A program made the translations under genes and the position numbers. The notes below the pieces were generated by a model. That model was not told where the DNA came from, ran no database searches, and saw nothing but the letters and a program-made list of their open reading frames with translations. Shown piece after piece: positions 1 to 11,370 of a DNA stretch of 64,000 nt (position 1 is its first letter; every line of letters starts with the position of its first letter). Source of the DNA: Lycorma delicatula (taxonomy: Eukaryota > Arthropoda > Insecta > Hemiptera > Fulgoridae); the NCBI RefSeq assembly GCF_047948215.1, contig NC_134460.1:122029324-122093323 (forward strand), read 5' to 3'.

Positions 1-130
1 TTTTTTAGCCTTGTTGAATAATATTGCAAGGAATTGGACCGACTTTTTTTAGTAAATAATTACGCCGGTAAATATACTTTTACACCCTAAAAAAACAAGA
101 GAGTTGAATGACACCAGTACTTAAAATATT

Positions 131-290
131 GCCGGCCTCCGTGGCGCGAGTGGTAGCGTCTCGGCGTTTCACCCGGAAGTCCTGGGTTCAAATCCCTGTC
201 AGCATGGTATTTTTCACACACGCTACAAAAGTCATCTCATCCTCTGAGGAAAGAATTGCTTGACTGCGAACCCGGAGGTTAAACAAACTT
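131..290 (+). repeat. tRNA-derived SINE, family A
   Basis: The head looks like a tRNA gene: a box-A-like stretch around 141-155 (GGCGCGAGTGGTA), an anticodon-loop-like TTTCACCCGG, and a box B (GGGTTCAAATCCC) near 184. The loop resembles a tRNA-Glu (TTC), which I infer but did not verify. The tail (CATCCTCTGAGG...GGAGGTTAAAC) recurs in other copies. Related copies lie near 2305, 18486, 18858 and 20336. SINEs of this kind are transcribed by RNA polymerase III and mobilised by a LINE; they encode no protein. Confidence 0.8.
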
Positions 291-424
291 AAAATATTAA
301 TTTTTTAAACATTTAGACGATATTGGAACTTCAAAAAAATTGGGGGTATCATGGGATCGACTTTAAAATTTAAAAAAAATAGTATTTTAATTGCTTTATA
401 ATTTTTGATAATTTATCAGTTTTT

Positions 425-1225
425 CAGTCTGTGGCTGTTATTAAAAAAAAATCCTTTCGGGGTACGCCGGAAGGCAGAGGTAGATTTCACTGGTGCTAAG
501 GAGGGAATGAAAAAGATTTCCATCTTAAAGTTAAGAAAACCTTCAGATTTACTCAATACGACAATGGTTGCAAGTAAAAAAAGTTTCACATGTTTAGCAT
601 GCGACAAGCTCCATCTTCTACCAATTCCAACAACATTCCTTGCCGTAAGGGTTGTCATATCAAAAGTTTTTTCAGATAAAGATTTTAGATAATGCTTAGA
701 GGACTAACGACCACTTTAAACCGATTCCGTAGTTTGCCTATTAAGGGAGGAATAATTGTTTTTGTCTTCGAAATCCCATTTTTTCCTCCCCCTGGGCTAA
801 TGGTTGGTGATATCAAAAGACTTTACTTACATAGGCTTACTTTAGATAGGCCCCTATCTAAAGAATAGTAGGAACTTTAAAAGAATTCGAAAATTTACGT
901 AATAAGAAAGTTATATTTTGTTTTTTCGAAAAAGCCACCCCGTTTCCACCCCCCCCCCCATGATCCGATATTGCCCATTAACGAACTCGGCCGAGATTTT
1001 GGGTCGTTCTGTTTTATGTATCAATTCGAAAATTATATGAGCAAAATTACGGCAGTTATCGTGTTCACAAGAAAGTAAAATATAAATATATATAAACTTT
1101 TGAACTGACGGTGGTTTTGGAGTCTGGAGAATGTGAAACGCGAAGATATGTCGTTTTCCGGAAGTCGAAACATGGAACCCATTACAATAGGTAGCTTTCT
1201 TATGAAATCTACCTAATATATATAA
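425..1225 (+). repeat. Unclassified interspersed repeat X (longest copy)
   Basis: An approximately 0.8-kb block that recurs at 28158-28547 (same strand, only the last ~400 bases) and at 36110-36775 (opposite strand, most of the unit). Shared landmarks in order are CATGTTTAGCAT, GACAAGCTCCATCTT, ATTAAGGGAGG, GAATAGTAGGAACTT, AAAGCCACCCC and AGCTTTCTTATGAAATCTACC. No copy keeps a convincing open frame, and short frames here have no family resemblance. No terminal inverted repeats or poly-A tail are obvious, so the class is unknown. Confidence 0.75.
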
Positions 1226-2304
1226 GAAGCTATCAAACAAGTGGGTCATATGACTCCAAATGTTTTTACTAAAAATTTGTATTTATTTTTTAGCAATAAA
1301 ATAATCTAAATACAATATAATAAAAAAAAACTTAATTTGACCATGGGGATCACCGGGGCTTAAAATGCTTTACTAAGAATTTTGTTTTTTTCATATTTTA
1401 AATACTGCTTAATTTTTAAGGTAAAAACATAATTTGATCAAGGGAGGTCAAATCGAGCCCGAATTATTTTACTGAACATTTTGATCTTTTTCGCAACCTT
1501 AATATTTCAGAATTAATTCATTAATATTTTTAAAACTCTGGAATATTTAAAATAAAAATCCGTCTACGGGAAAGTATTGCAATCGTTTTTAGACTTTTTT
1601 CCAACAAAGTTTTGTGAAAATTGGACTTTATTTTATTAAATCTCTTCAGCCCTTATTGATAAAAATGGCAGATAATTTAAGCGCTTAAAAATTATATTTT
1701 TTCAATAATTTAGATATTGTTTTTATTTTAATTCTCTTGAATTGATTTTTCCACAGAAAAATATATCTTTTTTTTACTAAATATTTTTCAAAAAGGATTT
1801 GTTGTTAAGTCGATTCTTGTGTATGAGTACATTTTTATGTATTTACCTATTGTTTACTTACCTGAGATACTTTCTACGGCGTTTTATCTTATTCAAACTT
1901 TAATGTGAGAAGGGGCAAAAAAACTTTTTTTCTTTTTTGGACTCAGTCACATTCCTCTATTAATTAGGTGGTTACATTACCTGAGTATGTCACTGGTTAC
2001 GCGTTAATTTCATTCATGAATTTTTAGGCAAAAAAATATCTGACTTTTATTTCGTCACACACCGTTTTCGTCACGTATCTTCACATTGGATTAACCAATT
2101 TTTATGAAATTTTGTACAATGATTTCTGAATATGGGTAAATGATGTCATTTAAATTTGGTCACAACTGATCTGACTACGATACTAGCAAGTATCTCAGAA
2201 TTTTAATCAAAGAATAAAAAACTTTTTTTCATAATTTACTATGTCCTAGGAGGAGATATTAGATTGATATGAAAATGCGGGAATATGAAGTGGAAATTTT
2301 GCAA
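1226..2304. other. AT-rich sequence, nothing assigned
   Basis: No open frame or family match is recognised. The stretch 2090-2200 (ATTAACCAATTTTTATGAAATTTTG...) has the look of the degraded repeat tails common in this window, such as 18190-18320, but I could not define a unit. Confidence 0.5.
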
Positions 2305-2395
2305 CGTATGAAAAATGCCACTCCTGGCCGGGATTCCAGCCCGGGACCTGCGGATGAAAAGCCGAGATGCTACCATTCTGCCAAGAAGATCGCTC
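2305..2395 (-). repeat. SINE family A head, reverse orientation
   Basis: Read on the minus strand it shows the same head as the copy at 131: TGGTAGCATCTCGGCTTTTC, then CCGGGCTGGAATCCCGGCC in the T-arm position, then GGAGTGGCAT. Only the head is clear; the shared tail is absent or too diverged, so this copy is truncated. Confidence 0.7.
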
Positions 2396-3480
2396 GTTAT
2401 TATACAGTTATGTTTCATGTTATGCCCTATTTAATCCTAAGTTAAATGGGTGAGGACAAAGTACTTTTTTGATTTTCCCGGGAAAGTTACGCAACTCTTT
2501 GTCGGCTTTTTTCTTACCATTCTTTAAATATTCAGTTTTTTTAATGTTTAATTTACCAATTAAAAATCAATACTTCATTAACAAAATTAAAATATATTTT
2601 TAATAATATTCTTATATCAAATATTACTAATGCATAAATCTGAAAGCTTATTTATTACTCAATCACCCAAAACCTACTGCACCGATTTCGATGAATTTTT
2701 TTAATTTTCCTTCTTTTCTTTAGAGAAACATATAAGCAACAAAAAGAATCCCGCAACCTGAATTTCAAACAGCATCCAATGCTACCGAGACTGAAGATCA
2801 TACAAATGAGCGTCGAAGGGCTAAAGCTAGACGTCAAGTACGCGTGCGAAGCCGCGGGTAGACGCTAATTAAAGAAACATTTATAAGTAAATTCTATAAA
2901 TATGACATATATGTATGTCATGTGAATCCCTTTCACCACATGTACTCATTGAAAAGCACGATTTGCTGTGCTACACGAGCAATTAATACAAAGTCACAAA
3001 CGAAAATTTTCCATAGATAGCCTCCGGTTGATTTTGGATCATTGGAAATTATTTTTATTAAATTATTGTTATTTTTTATTTTATTTTATTTATTTGTTTA
3101 GTTCTTGTTTGTAACTGTTATATCTTTTGGTCGATCCAAAATTTGTGTAAGTTTGTACATTTCGTTCACAAGATAGGTGAATAAAAACGTTTATTTGCCG
3201 TCATAGTTATAGTTTATGAGAATGTAAAACTTGTTTATGAATATAATCTTGAAAATAGTATTCTAGACTACTGTGTATTTGGTTACTATTATTTAGCACT
3301 AAACAAACTATTATTTAGTAAAAGTTTAATACTATTATTTAGTACTTAATATTATTTTGTTTAAATTTGTGTTAAATAAATTTAATAGATCTCATTGACT
3401 GATAAATTTCATCTGGAAGCCTGCGGGTGATCTATGATAGTTGTATTTAGTTTTAACCGAAATGACAGTACAATTTTACA
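2396..3480. other. AT-rich sequence with one degraded repeat end
   Basis: Around 2655-2870 a more GC-balanced patch (TCACCCAAAACCTACTGCACC ... GAAGCCGCGGGTAGACGCTA) resembles the ends of insect DNA-transposon or Helitron relics, but no diagnostic structure is preserved. The rest is simple AT-rich DNA. Confidence 0.35.
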
Positions 3481-3482
3481 TA

Positions 3483-4130
3483 CGAGGTCTGTTCAGAAAA
3501 TAAATGAACGTTTTTAATTACGCGCCAACGGAGATATTTAGTGATGTGCAGTTAGCAGCATTGTGTTCCGTACAACCTCCTCTGTAACCATATGTTCTTG
3601 GATTGTTGATGTCTCGTTTAGTTTTTGTGTTATTGTTATTTGAGTTCAACGCATTTAAATGTTAGTAACGATTTTTTAATGTGTATTTTCCGGGAGCAAT
3701 GATACAACGTAAAATTTTGGGTGAAACTGGGGAAAACTTTAACAGAAACGTTTCAAATTTTAAAACAAGCTTATGGAGATGATGCTCTGAGTTGTCCGCA
3801 GTATTACGAACGGTTTTCACGATTTAAAAGTAGTCGTCAGTCAATCGAAGATGACCCTCGACCAGGAAGAGTCGAGGGTCCATCAGTCCGTGATAAAAAA
3901 AATTACTCATTACAAAAATCGCTACTAACAGAGTTAAACATGTTGTACTCAAACAACAATAACACAAAAACTAAACGCTAAACGAAAACTAAACGGGATA
4001 TCAACAATCCAAGAACATGTGGTTACAGAGGAGGTATGCGGAACACAATACTGCCAACCGCAGGTCAATAAATATCTCCGTTGTCGTGTAATTAAAAAGG
4101 TTGGGTTATTTTCTGAAGAGATCTCTCTCG
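3483..4130 (+). mobile_element. Palindromic, internally deleted mariner derivative
   Basis: The element is flanked by TA on both sides (3481-3482 and 4131-4132), the mariner target. It begins CGAGGTCTGTTCAGAAAATA and ends with the imperfect reverse complement. The inverted arms run roughly 170-180 bases (about 3483-3660 against 3950-4130), far longer than the ~30-base ends usual for mariner. Between them lies the N-terminal part of a mariner transposase. All of the catalytic DDD domain is missing, so it could move only with a transposase supplied elsewhere. It lies about 200 bases beyond the donor of the bHLH exon, presumably in that gene's intron. Confidence 0.8.
3721..3981 (+). pseudogene. 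Mariner transposase N-terminal helix-turn-helix fragment
   Basis: An 86-residue frame starting with KLGKTLTETFQILKQAYGDD, followed by QYYERFSRFKSSRQSIEDDP and RPGR. This is the first helix-turn-helix (HTH_48-type) of a mariner transposase, which binds the element's ends, plus the acidic RPGR linker. It normally continues into a second HTH and a DD34D catalytic domain of about 340 residues in total; here it runs into unrelated, partly palindromic sequence. The expected start (ATGATACAACG, near 3700) is out of frame with it by a small indel, so translation is unlikely. Confidence 0.8.
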
Positions 4131-4325
4131 TATAGCTGTGTTATGCCCTACGTTCAACATGATGTTAATCAGAACAATAACAAATTGTGGCCAATTTTGT
4201 AATAGCCTTGATCTGATGACCTATCTTAGGGAAAGATGTAGAGATTGAAACATTTAAACTTTCCTGACTAAACCTAAATTAACAAATATTAATTAAGTAA
4301 AAATATTTATAAATATTAATATTAC

Positions 4326-4610
4326 CAAATTTAATGGATGAACGGGATTAGTTTGTTCGATGTCGTCGTCTTGATCGAGGCAAAGTAATGCTCTTAAATG
4401 CGCTATATAAGATGTGGCCAAACGTAATGTATCCAATTTTGATAGTTTAGTATCGGCTGGTACCCACGGTAGAGTGGTTTTCAATCTGCAGAAAGCTCTT
4501 GATAGGACTCTCATTCGAGCTCTTTCTCTGGCGTTTGCGGCGTTTCTTTGCTGTCCTCCAATTAGTCTCTCTTCTTCCCATTCTTCTTCGCTTGCACGTC
4601 GTCTCGGCAT
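4326..4610 (-). CDS. HLH54F: bHLH transcription factor, musculin/TCF21 (HLH54F) type, first coding exon
   Basis: The exon encodes 95 residues. A short acidic and basic N-terminus (residues 1-20) precedes a complete bHLH domain at about residues 21-76: basic region [13 protein letters not shown], then helix 1, a loop with [19 protein letters not shown], and helix 2 with [11 protein letters not shown]. This is almost identical to vertebrate TCF21/musculin and Drosophila HLH54F, which are E-box-binding nuclear regulators of visceral and other muscle lineages. The C-terminal PVHPLNL also matches the family. The ATG at 4610 is chosen because the codon just before it is TGA. A GT donor follows the last codon (TTTG|GTAAT, intron from 4325), in phase 0, exactly where TCF21 continues with TWPF. 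I could not find that next exon downstream. Family assignment is strong; which paralogue is inferred. Confidence 0.87.
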
Positions 4611-4969
4611 TCAGGATTACACTGACAACAAACAAATTACAAAAAAATTGAAAGATTTAGGGTGAGTAGAGATAAATTTTGTGTTATTTAACAAATTATT
4701 TTAAAATTTCTGTAAACTACCATATGTTTCTTGATTACATCTGTTCCTGAATTTGTGATATCTAATCTTATATGTTAATTAAGTAAATTTTATTTCTTTG
4801 TTTTTTGCCCTTGTTAAAAACAATTTCCTGATTACGAAAAAAATCGAAATTTGCGTGTCTCATTTTGCCTCTTATTCAAAACTGATATACAAAAAACAGT
4901 TCAAGATGAGTAACATAAAACCGAACCCATAATGTAACCGCTGCAGAATCGGTAGGTTATGTTGGAATG

Positions 4970-5854
4970 ATACGGATAAATAAAATTTAAAAAAATATAA
5001 AACGTAATTTAAATGTAGCATTTATTTTCCTTATTGTTACAAAATATATTCAAAATGACCACCCTGGGCATCGATGCATTTTTGTGCTCGATTGATCGTA
5101 TTGAGAGTCATCTGACGCATAACGTTGTTGCCAGTTGCGTTGATTTCTCGTTGAATATTCACTTTCAGTTCAGCAATATTGTGGGGATTAGATGCATAAA
5201 CTCTCCCTCCTTTAAGTAGCCTCAAAGGAAAAAATCGCAAGTAGAACAACTCTGGGGAATGTGGAGGCCACCGTTCTCTGCTGACAGTTCGTTCATTTGT
5301 GAACGCAGCATGAACGCAATTCAGTGAAACGTTCCTTGCTTCGTCTTGTTGGAAGAAGCTGTATTATTTTTCATTATCAGTTAATTGCGCATAAAATTCT
5401 TCTAAAATGGCATCTTCTAGACCGGTAGTAATTCTCTTTTCAATATCGGCAGTGGTGAATGGAATCCTACCGGAAGGTTGCCTTTTTCGTTTTGCACTTG
5501 AAACCGAACTTGTTGTATGTCATTTTTTAACTAAATCGTGTATGTTACTCTTCGCTGGGATACAGATATTCGGAAATTTTCTACGAATACTTGACGTGAT
5601 TCTTCAAACGATCCAGAACGAATATAGGTCTCAACTAAAGCTATCATCTCCTAGATTGAATAAGGCATTTTACACAACACAATTGCACTGCAACAAAACG
5701 TATACTGCTCTGACACGTAACCACATGACAAACGGCAGCAACAATTACTAGTAACATATACATCCACTAGTCGCGCTATTTGTGTGAGTCTTCTATAAAT
5801 AGTGTTGGTTAGCGGTTTCGTTATGGATTCAGTTTTATGGTACTTACTCTGTAT
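4970..5854 (-). mobile_element. Internally deleted IS630/Tc1-mariner-like transposon with DUF4817-type transposase
   Basis: On the minus strand the 5' half (about 5690-5400) reads, with stops, IALVETYIRSGSFEESRQVF and then a basic linker: the N-terminal DUF4817-type DNA-binding region. The 3' half (about 5290-5037) reads LKGGRVYASNPHNIAELK, ending VMRQMTLNTINRAQKCIDAQG, the C-terminus of the same transposase family after its last catalytic residue. The middle, including the first two acidic catalytic residues, is missing, so it is dead. The ends look weakly inverted (ATACGGATAAATAAAA near 4970; the reverse of CTTACTCTGTAT at 5854). Boundaries are approximate. Confidence 0.65.
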
Positions 5855-6424
5855 ATTAAGACTTTTGAACGGGTGAGAGGTCGGTAAAAAAAACAGGCAT
5901 TTTCTAAAATTTTAATTTTTAAAAATCTAGTTTATCTTTTACTTCAAAATTTTAATTCCATTTAATATTATATTTTTATTTCCTAAAGCAAAGGGAAATG
6001 TTCATATGTGATTAAAAAATATGGGAATTTGAAAAATAGGTCATTTGCAAAATCAAAAACATCGAACTGAAATTGTCTCAAAAAATATATCTACTGTAAA
6101 TGATTAACAATTATTACCCGATTCAAATCCTGATATATTTCTTTAATTACTGAATTCAGAAAGTTACAGTATAAAAAGGACTTTAAATCTGTTTTTAAAA
6201 TTCAGTTTGATCTAATTGAAGAAGAGAGGTTCATAAAAAATACTTTCCATAAATTCAACACATTAATATCTAAAAAAGAAAAAGAATCGAAATATATATA
6301 TATATAATTAATTATACACGCTCACTGTCTCCCACGAATAGTTATACTATTTGATTTAGTATTAATTCGCCCATACCGCTATCGATTCTTTTTAAACTCT
6401 ACAGATCTTTTAACAAAGGTTCTA
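5855..6424. other. AT-rich spacer, nothing assigned
   Basis: No open frame, repeat unit or RNA-like fold is recognised. A short AT dinucleotide run sits near 6295-6306. Confidence 0.5.
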
Positions 6425-7714
6425 CAAGGGACATTCAATAGAGACATATTGATGTAGAAAAAACTGTGTATTTTTACAAAATGAGACTTTTACTACTTCT
6501 CAACATAATCTCCACCAATATTAATACACTTGTCCCAACGATGAACTATTTTTTTTACACCTGATGCAAAGAAGTCTTTGTCTTATTGTTTGAGCCACTT
6601 TCCCAAAAATTCATTAATCTCCTCGTTGTTGCTAAACCTTTTTCCATGTAATGCCTCCTTGAATGAACCAAACAAATGAAAAAACGAAGGAGCTGAATCT
6701 GGATTGTAGGGAGGATGTGGTAGTATCTCCCAACCCATTTTTCCAATGGTTTCTTGGGTCAGCTGGGGCGATGTGAGCATAGTCGTGTATCAATATCACG
6801 CCTTTTCTTTGAGATCCGCGAAGTTTTGCGCTCATTGCTGGCTTTCACCAGCATGTCTGAGTAGTAGACACTATTTATTGTACTCTGATTTTCCAAATAA
6901 TCACAAAAGATGACACCTTGGGCATCCCAAAAGATAGTCAACGTGACTTTTCCCGCTGATGCTTGCATTCTGAATTTCTTTCGGACAGGTGAGTTGGTGT
7001 GCTTCCATTCCATGCTTTGTCTTTTGGACTCTGGTTCAAAATTGTGAACCAAAGTTTCATCACACGTTAAAATCTTGTTTAGAAAAGGATCACCTTCCCT
7101 TTCATAGTGTTCTTTCAAGTCTGAACACACTTTGAGTCGTGTTTCCTTGTGTTGTTGCGTTAACTCTTTCGGGACCCACCTTGCATTTGTTTTCTGTACC
7201 TGAGCTTGTTATTAATAACGTTATGAACTGTGCCAACACTTATTGCAGCTGTTTTTGCTATATGTTCAACTGTAATACTTCAGTCTTCACGAATAATGTC
7301 GTCAATGTGGGTTTCAAGCGAAGGAGTTGACATTTCAACTGCCCGGCCAGGACGTTGCTCGTCAGTCACTATGGTTCGACCGTTTTTGAACTGTTCTACC
7401 AATTATAAAATTTCCGTGGTTCATATAACTTTCACCATACTGTAAAATCATTCGAGTAAAGACTTTAGCCGGTTTTTCACCTTTAGAAAGTAAAATACGG
7501 ATCATTGAACGTTGTTCAATTAATGCGGAAACTTTAAGCTGACACGCCATAGTTAAATGCAATATTGCGGTTATAAACAAAACAATTTTTATCCATCAGC
7601 TGTTCTCAGCTCATCTCACTGATGCCAAACTGAAGTCATAAAAGTAAAAAACTCCTCCTACAAACTGTTTCATTTCTACATCAATTTGTCTCTTTAATTA
7701 TTGAATCTCCCTCG
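6425..7714 (-). mobile_element. Near full-length mariner, dead (SETMAR-like family)
   Basis: TA flanks (6423-6424, 7715-7716) enclose 1290 bases with ends that are inverted copies (CGAGGGAGATTCAATAATTA read inward from the right; CAAGGGACATTCAATA on the left). This is the normal mariner size. The minus strand carries transposase pieces in order: MACQLKVSALIEQRSMIRIL (from 7549), then CDETLVHNFEPESKRQSMEW, RMQASAGKVTLTIFWDAQG, NGLGDTTTSSLQ-type debris, and HPPYNPDSAPSFFHLF. The pieces lie in different frames, so several frameshifts separate them. The first catalytic Asp (CDET) is kept. The third, the D of the usual PSDFHLF, has become F. A related copy lies at 62574-63877. Confidence 0.88.
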
Positions 7715-8779
7715 TAAAAATTTCAACCTTCTAGAATTTATAGAAACAAAATGCCGGCTTTCAAATAAAAACATAAAATTCAGAAAAACCACATTTTTAT
7801 GCATTACAAAATATCTGGTAAAAATAAAATTATGTTTTTATTAGAAATTTTCAACTTCTTCCAAATTTGTCGTTTCTCGTTTATAAACCTGATATATACA
7901 TATATTAATTATTGTTAATATATATTACTGTTTGTTTTTCAAAAAGATAAATAATTTGAATGGGTATATTTCGAGGCCTTGTGATCCAAAATTTTTAAAT
8001 TTGGCGCTTATGTTTGTATTTAAACATTAAATGTTTTGTTTGTAGAGGTGAGCTAATGCAGGTTCTATTTATCCTATGCGTATTTCCTTCTGTATATTTT
8101 TTATAAACTAAACGTTCCATTAAAAAAATTAAATTGAAAAAATTGTTGTAAAGAGGTTGTTAGTCAGAAAATTCTACATTCCTAAAAATGGAATGTTTGT
8201 AAATCTTTAAAAATTTTGGCTTTTAAATCTTTCCAGTATATATTTATTCAGATTATTTTTCTCTAATTAAGTAATTATCTCGGTACGAGCAATCTAATTA
8301 TTTATCATACGATTCGTGATAATCAATATCGCTTGACTGAAAAACTCCACAATTTTTTATCTATACAGAAAGGTCCCCTAATTCCTCTTCCATGATATAA
8401 CATTCAGGTTGGTTAAACCGCATCAGATGATTGTAAACATTAATCAGGGCTTACATTTACTTAACGTAGTGCCAGTATTAGAATTAATTGATGCTCTCTT
8501 CAAGTGTCCGTGAGAATTTTAATTTGTGCTGTGTTAAGTTAAAATAGTAGATACAAGCGATAATTCAGTTGAAGAAAGACTTAATGCTGATGTTTGGGTT
8601 CATGGATGTACATCGTAAATGAACGCTATTAAAAGCACGGAACAGATTCGTTCACCGATAAATCTCGGAACTTCCATTTATGGTGTAAAAAAATCTCCAC
8701 TTTTATGAGAAAATCACAGACCACCCAGTACCTGAAATCATATGGATTCCGATATATGGATTCCGATATATGGAACCAT
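7715..8779. other. AT-rich sequence; short tandem duplication near the right end
   Basis: Nothing coding is recognised. At about 8741-8770 the 14-base unit ATGGATTCCGATAT occurs twice in tandem. A run of more GC-balanced sequence from 8440 may be the degraded 5' part of the transposase relic that follows. Confidence 0.4.
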
Positions 8780-9130
8780 CATTTATGGATGGAATTTGAA
8801 ACAGAATTTCATACTTAACATTCCAGAAATTATTTTTTCCTCATTTTCGATCGATTGTATGGAATTCCATTTTACAGCAAGATGGAGCTCCAGCTCATTG
8901 TGGTTCATGGTAAGAGATTTTTTAAATTAATATTTTTAAGGGCGATGGTTTGAGAGGGCGCTCCGAAGATGTGTGGACGCCTGGAATATTACTTAACAAT
9001 CTGTAACAACTCCTTTTGGAGACCATAATCAAAGAAAAAATCTCCCATTTGCGACTAAGTTGGATATGAGATGAAAACTGCTGTCAGAGAGTTTTTATAA
9101 TTTTGGTCCTTCAGCGTAGAAAAGAATATC
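8780..9130 (+). pseudogene. Relic of an IS630/Tc1-like transposase
   Basis: From 8821 one frame reads FQKLFFPHF, a short gap, then LQQDGAPAHCGSW and a stop. The motif QQDGAPAH is the neighbourhood of the second catalytic Asp in DUF4817-type transposases (usual form FFQQDGAPPH). What follows is broken by stops and not confidently alignable. The element ends are not visible. This probably belongs to the same broad family as 4970-5854 but comes from a part which that copy lacks. Confidence 0.5.
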
Positions 9131-10436
9131 TAAACAAAATTTGTAGCTGATAAAACTGTTCGGATAATGGAGGAGCACATACGGGTGTAACTTTTACGGG
9201 TAAAATTATTAAATAAAATAATGAAAAACAGAATTCATGTTTATTTTTTTGTATGGAAAAGGACTTGGTGGCCACTCCATAATCCAAGCTACCAACCAAC
9301 CTATTTTTGGCTAATTTTTACAACTTTTATTTCATCAATCTATCAACTTTTTTTGTGATAACTTTATACGTATGAGGCGTTGTCCGAATAAAAAAATATT
9401 TCAATCCTTATCACCGAAGTAGAGGGTAAATTTTAAGTTCAAATAAAGATTAAATCTTTGGTAACATTTCAAAATCCTGTAATTTCTGCAATTTACTAAG
9501 TGATATTTCAAGATTTAGTAAGAATTATACTCGAATTAATTTTATAACCTGTTACAGGTTTAACAAAAAATATTTTTTTGTTAATTTTCTTTTTATAAGT
9601 AAAAAGGTAAATAAAAAATAAGTAAGTTTACAATTATAATTACATTTTTTAACTTTTAACTTTATCACAGGAGAAAGGATTATATTCTATAAATAAATTA
9701 TAGAAAAGTTCGACAATTTCGTTGCCAGCTTTTTTTAGTGTTTTGTCTTGTAATCAAATAATAATTTTGTATAATAAATACTACTGATTATCACGAAACA
9801 CGTAATAGCAGAAAATATAATGCAATCCTCATAATTTGATTTATTTAATAAAGGTTTTAAGTCTCTTTCTGAACACACACACTCCCAAACAATCCTTTTC
9901 TGTTAATTTTACAATATTTAATTGTCATACTGAAATTTTCCGTCAGAAAGTTAAAACACATATGTCCTGTTTGATTAATTACCTTTACTCAACTTTATAT
10001 CCGTGTAAAATGTGCAAAAGAATTCTAAAAATATGCCTTGAGAAGCATTTTCTTCTCCCAATTCGGGTGATTTTGAACTAAAATAAAAAAAATGTACACC
10101 CAAAACACAATAACTTTCTAAAATAGATAAAAAAAATACCAACAAATATTTCAGCATGCATTCCGTAAATGTTGAATTGTCGTTTTTACATTTTGAATTC
10201 AGGAATTACAAACTTACTCTAATGTTGACTAACAGAAAATATAGTTTATTAATAATTCTTATTACTGCCTTTATACATTCATCCGGCCTTACCACATTTA
10301 TTCAGTGAATAAAACACTTAAGCTCCAAAAGTATGTATAGCCTCTTATTAATCGCCATCGAAAAGCGAAACGTTGCAAATAAGATTATTAATAATTAAAT
10401 AAAAAAAGCTGACAACACAGTTGTTTCTGATGACAC
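9131..10436. other. AT-rich sequence, nothing assigned
   Basis: Short open frames here (for example 9836-10081) are biased by base composition and show no domain or family resemblance. No repeat shared with the rest of the window was noticed. Confidence 0.5.
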
Positions 10437-10437
10437 A

Positions 10438-10440
10438 TAC

Positions 10441-10509
<69 letters not shown>
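10438..10509. repeat. (AC)n microsatellite
   Basis: Starts with interrupted ACACAT units, then about 30 uninterrupted AC dinucleotides. Confidence 0.97.
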
Positions 10510-10511
<2 letters not shown>

Positions 10512-10974
10512 GCTTAATTAATCATTTTATTTAAATATATTTCTTCGTTTAATTTATTGATTCTAACTAAAGCGCACGCGCATACCGTATTTAATTCGCA
10601 CGGGTGTGGCGGTACTAGCGGCGTTGGTAGGCACTAACTAATCTAACGTAATTTCATAACTTATGTAGAACAAATTTCGGTTGTACAGTCGGTAGCTGGT
10701 GTAGCCGCGAGGCTTAACTCATCAGGTACCGACTCAAGCGGGCGATCGAGTTCGTGACCCAGCCAGACCGATTTACTCTTTTAAACTTTAAATATTATTC
10801 ATTTATTTAATTCTACCGCTCACCTGTGAGTCATAATATAGTAGTGGTTTAGAGTATTTTTTTGGGGAGGGGTACGATTTTGCAAATATTGTTTAATATA
10901 AGTTTAACTTATATTTAAATATATGTCTTTTTTGCAAATATTGTTATTTTTTAATCGTTAACAAATGTGCCTAA
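10510..10974. other. Unassigned, with a GC-balanced patch
   Basis: The patch 10570-10790 (GCACGCGCATACCG ... TACCGACTCAAGCGGGCGATC) is less AT-rich than its surroundings and looks like a degraded element end, but no relative was found in the window. Confidence 0.3.
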
Positions 10975-11370
10975 CAAAAATATGACCTTAGGGCGAAATC
11001 TCGAGATCCGGAGGGTGACCTTGCTCTACATCCTCACCCCCTTGACCTTTTAAGTTGAAAATTTAATGGGATCAATACCCCATATGTAGAAGTAATTTGA
11101 CTAAGTCTGGTCAAAATTGGTCTAGTAGTTCTGAAGATATAAAGTGATTTAGAGGTCAACACCGAACACACCTGTGTGCATACGAACATTAACATCCGGA
11201 AAATTTCCATCCGGTGTTTTGGGTTCCTTAGGAGGTGTCAAAACATCAAAATCCGGTGAAACCCGCAAATGCCCAATTTAGATCGATTACAATACTTTCC
11301 CTTCTAGAGCTATGGCTCTGCTATAGCGACATCTAGACGGGAAAGTAGAAAAGGTATTGTATTAATTAAT
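10975..11370. repeat. Unclassified repeat Z with an inverted end
   Basis: A GC-balanced block whose right part (11289-11365) folds on itself: ACAATACTTTCCC then TCTAGA on one side, and TCTAGACGGGAAAGT then GGTATTGT on the other. Similar TACTTTCCC...GGGAAAGTA hairpins occur at about 21890-21950 and 35088-35140, and a half at 1565. This suggests a dispersed family whose end carries this hairpin. It has no protein content. Confidence 0.45.

Noticed and set aside
405..692. A 95-codon plus-strand frame as a gene
   Set aside because: Also inside repeat X, with an overlapping frame on the other strand and no conserved motif between copies.
911..1249. A 112-codon frame on the minus strand as a gene
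   Set aside because: It lies wholly in repeat X; the other copies of the repeat do not keep the frame, and the residues show no family pattern.
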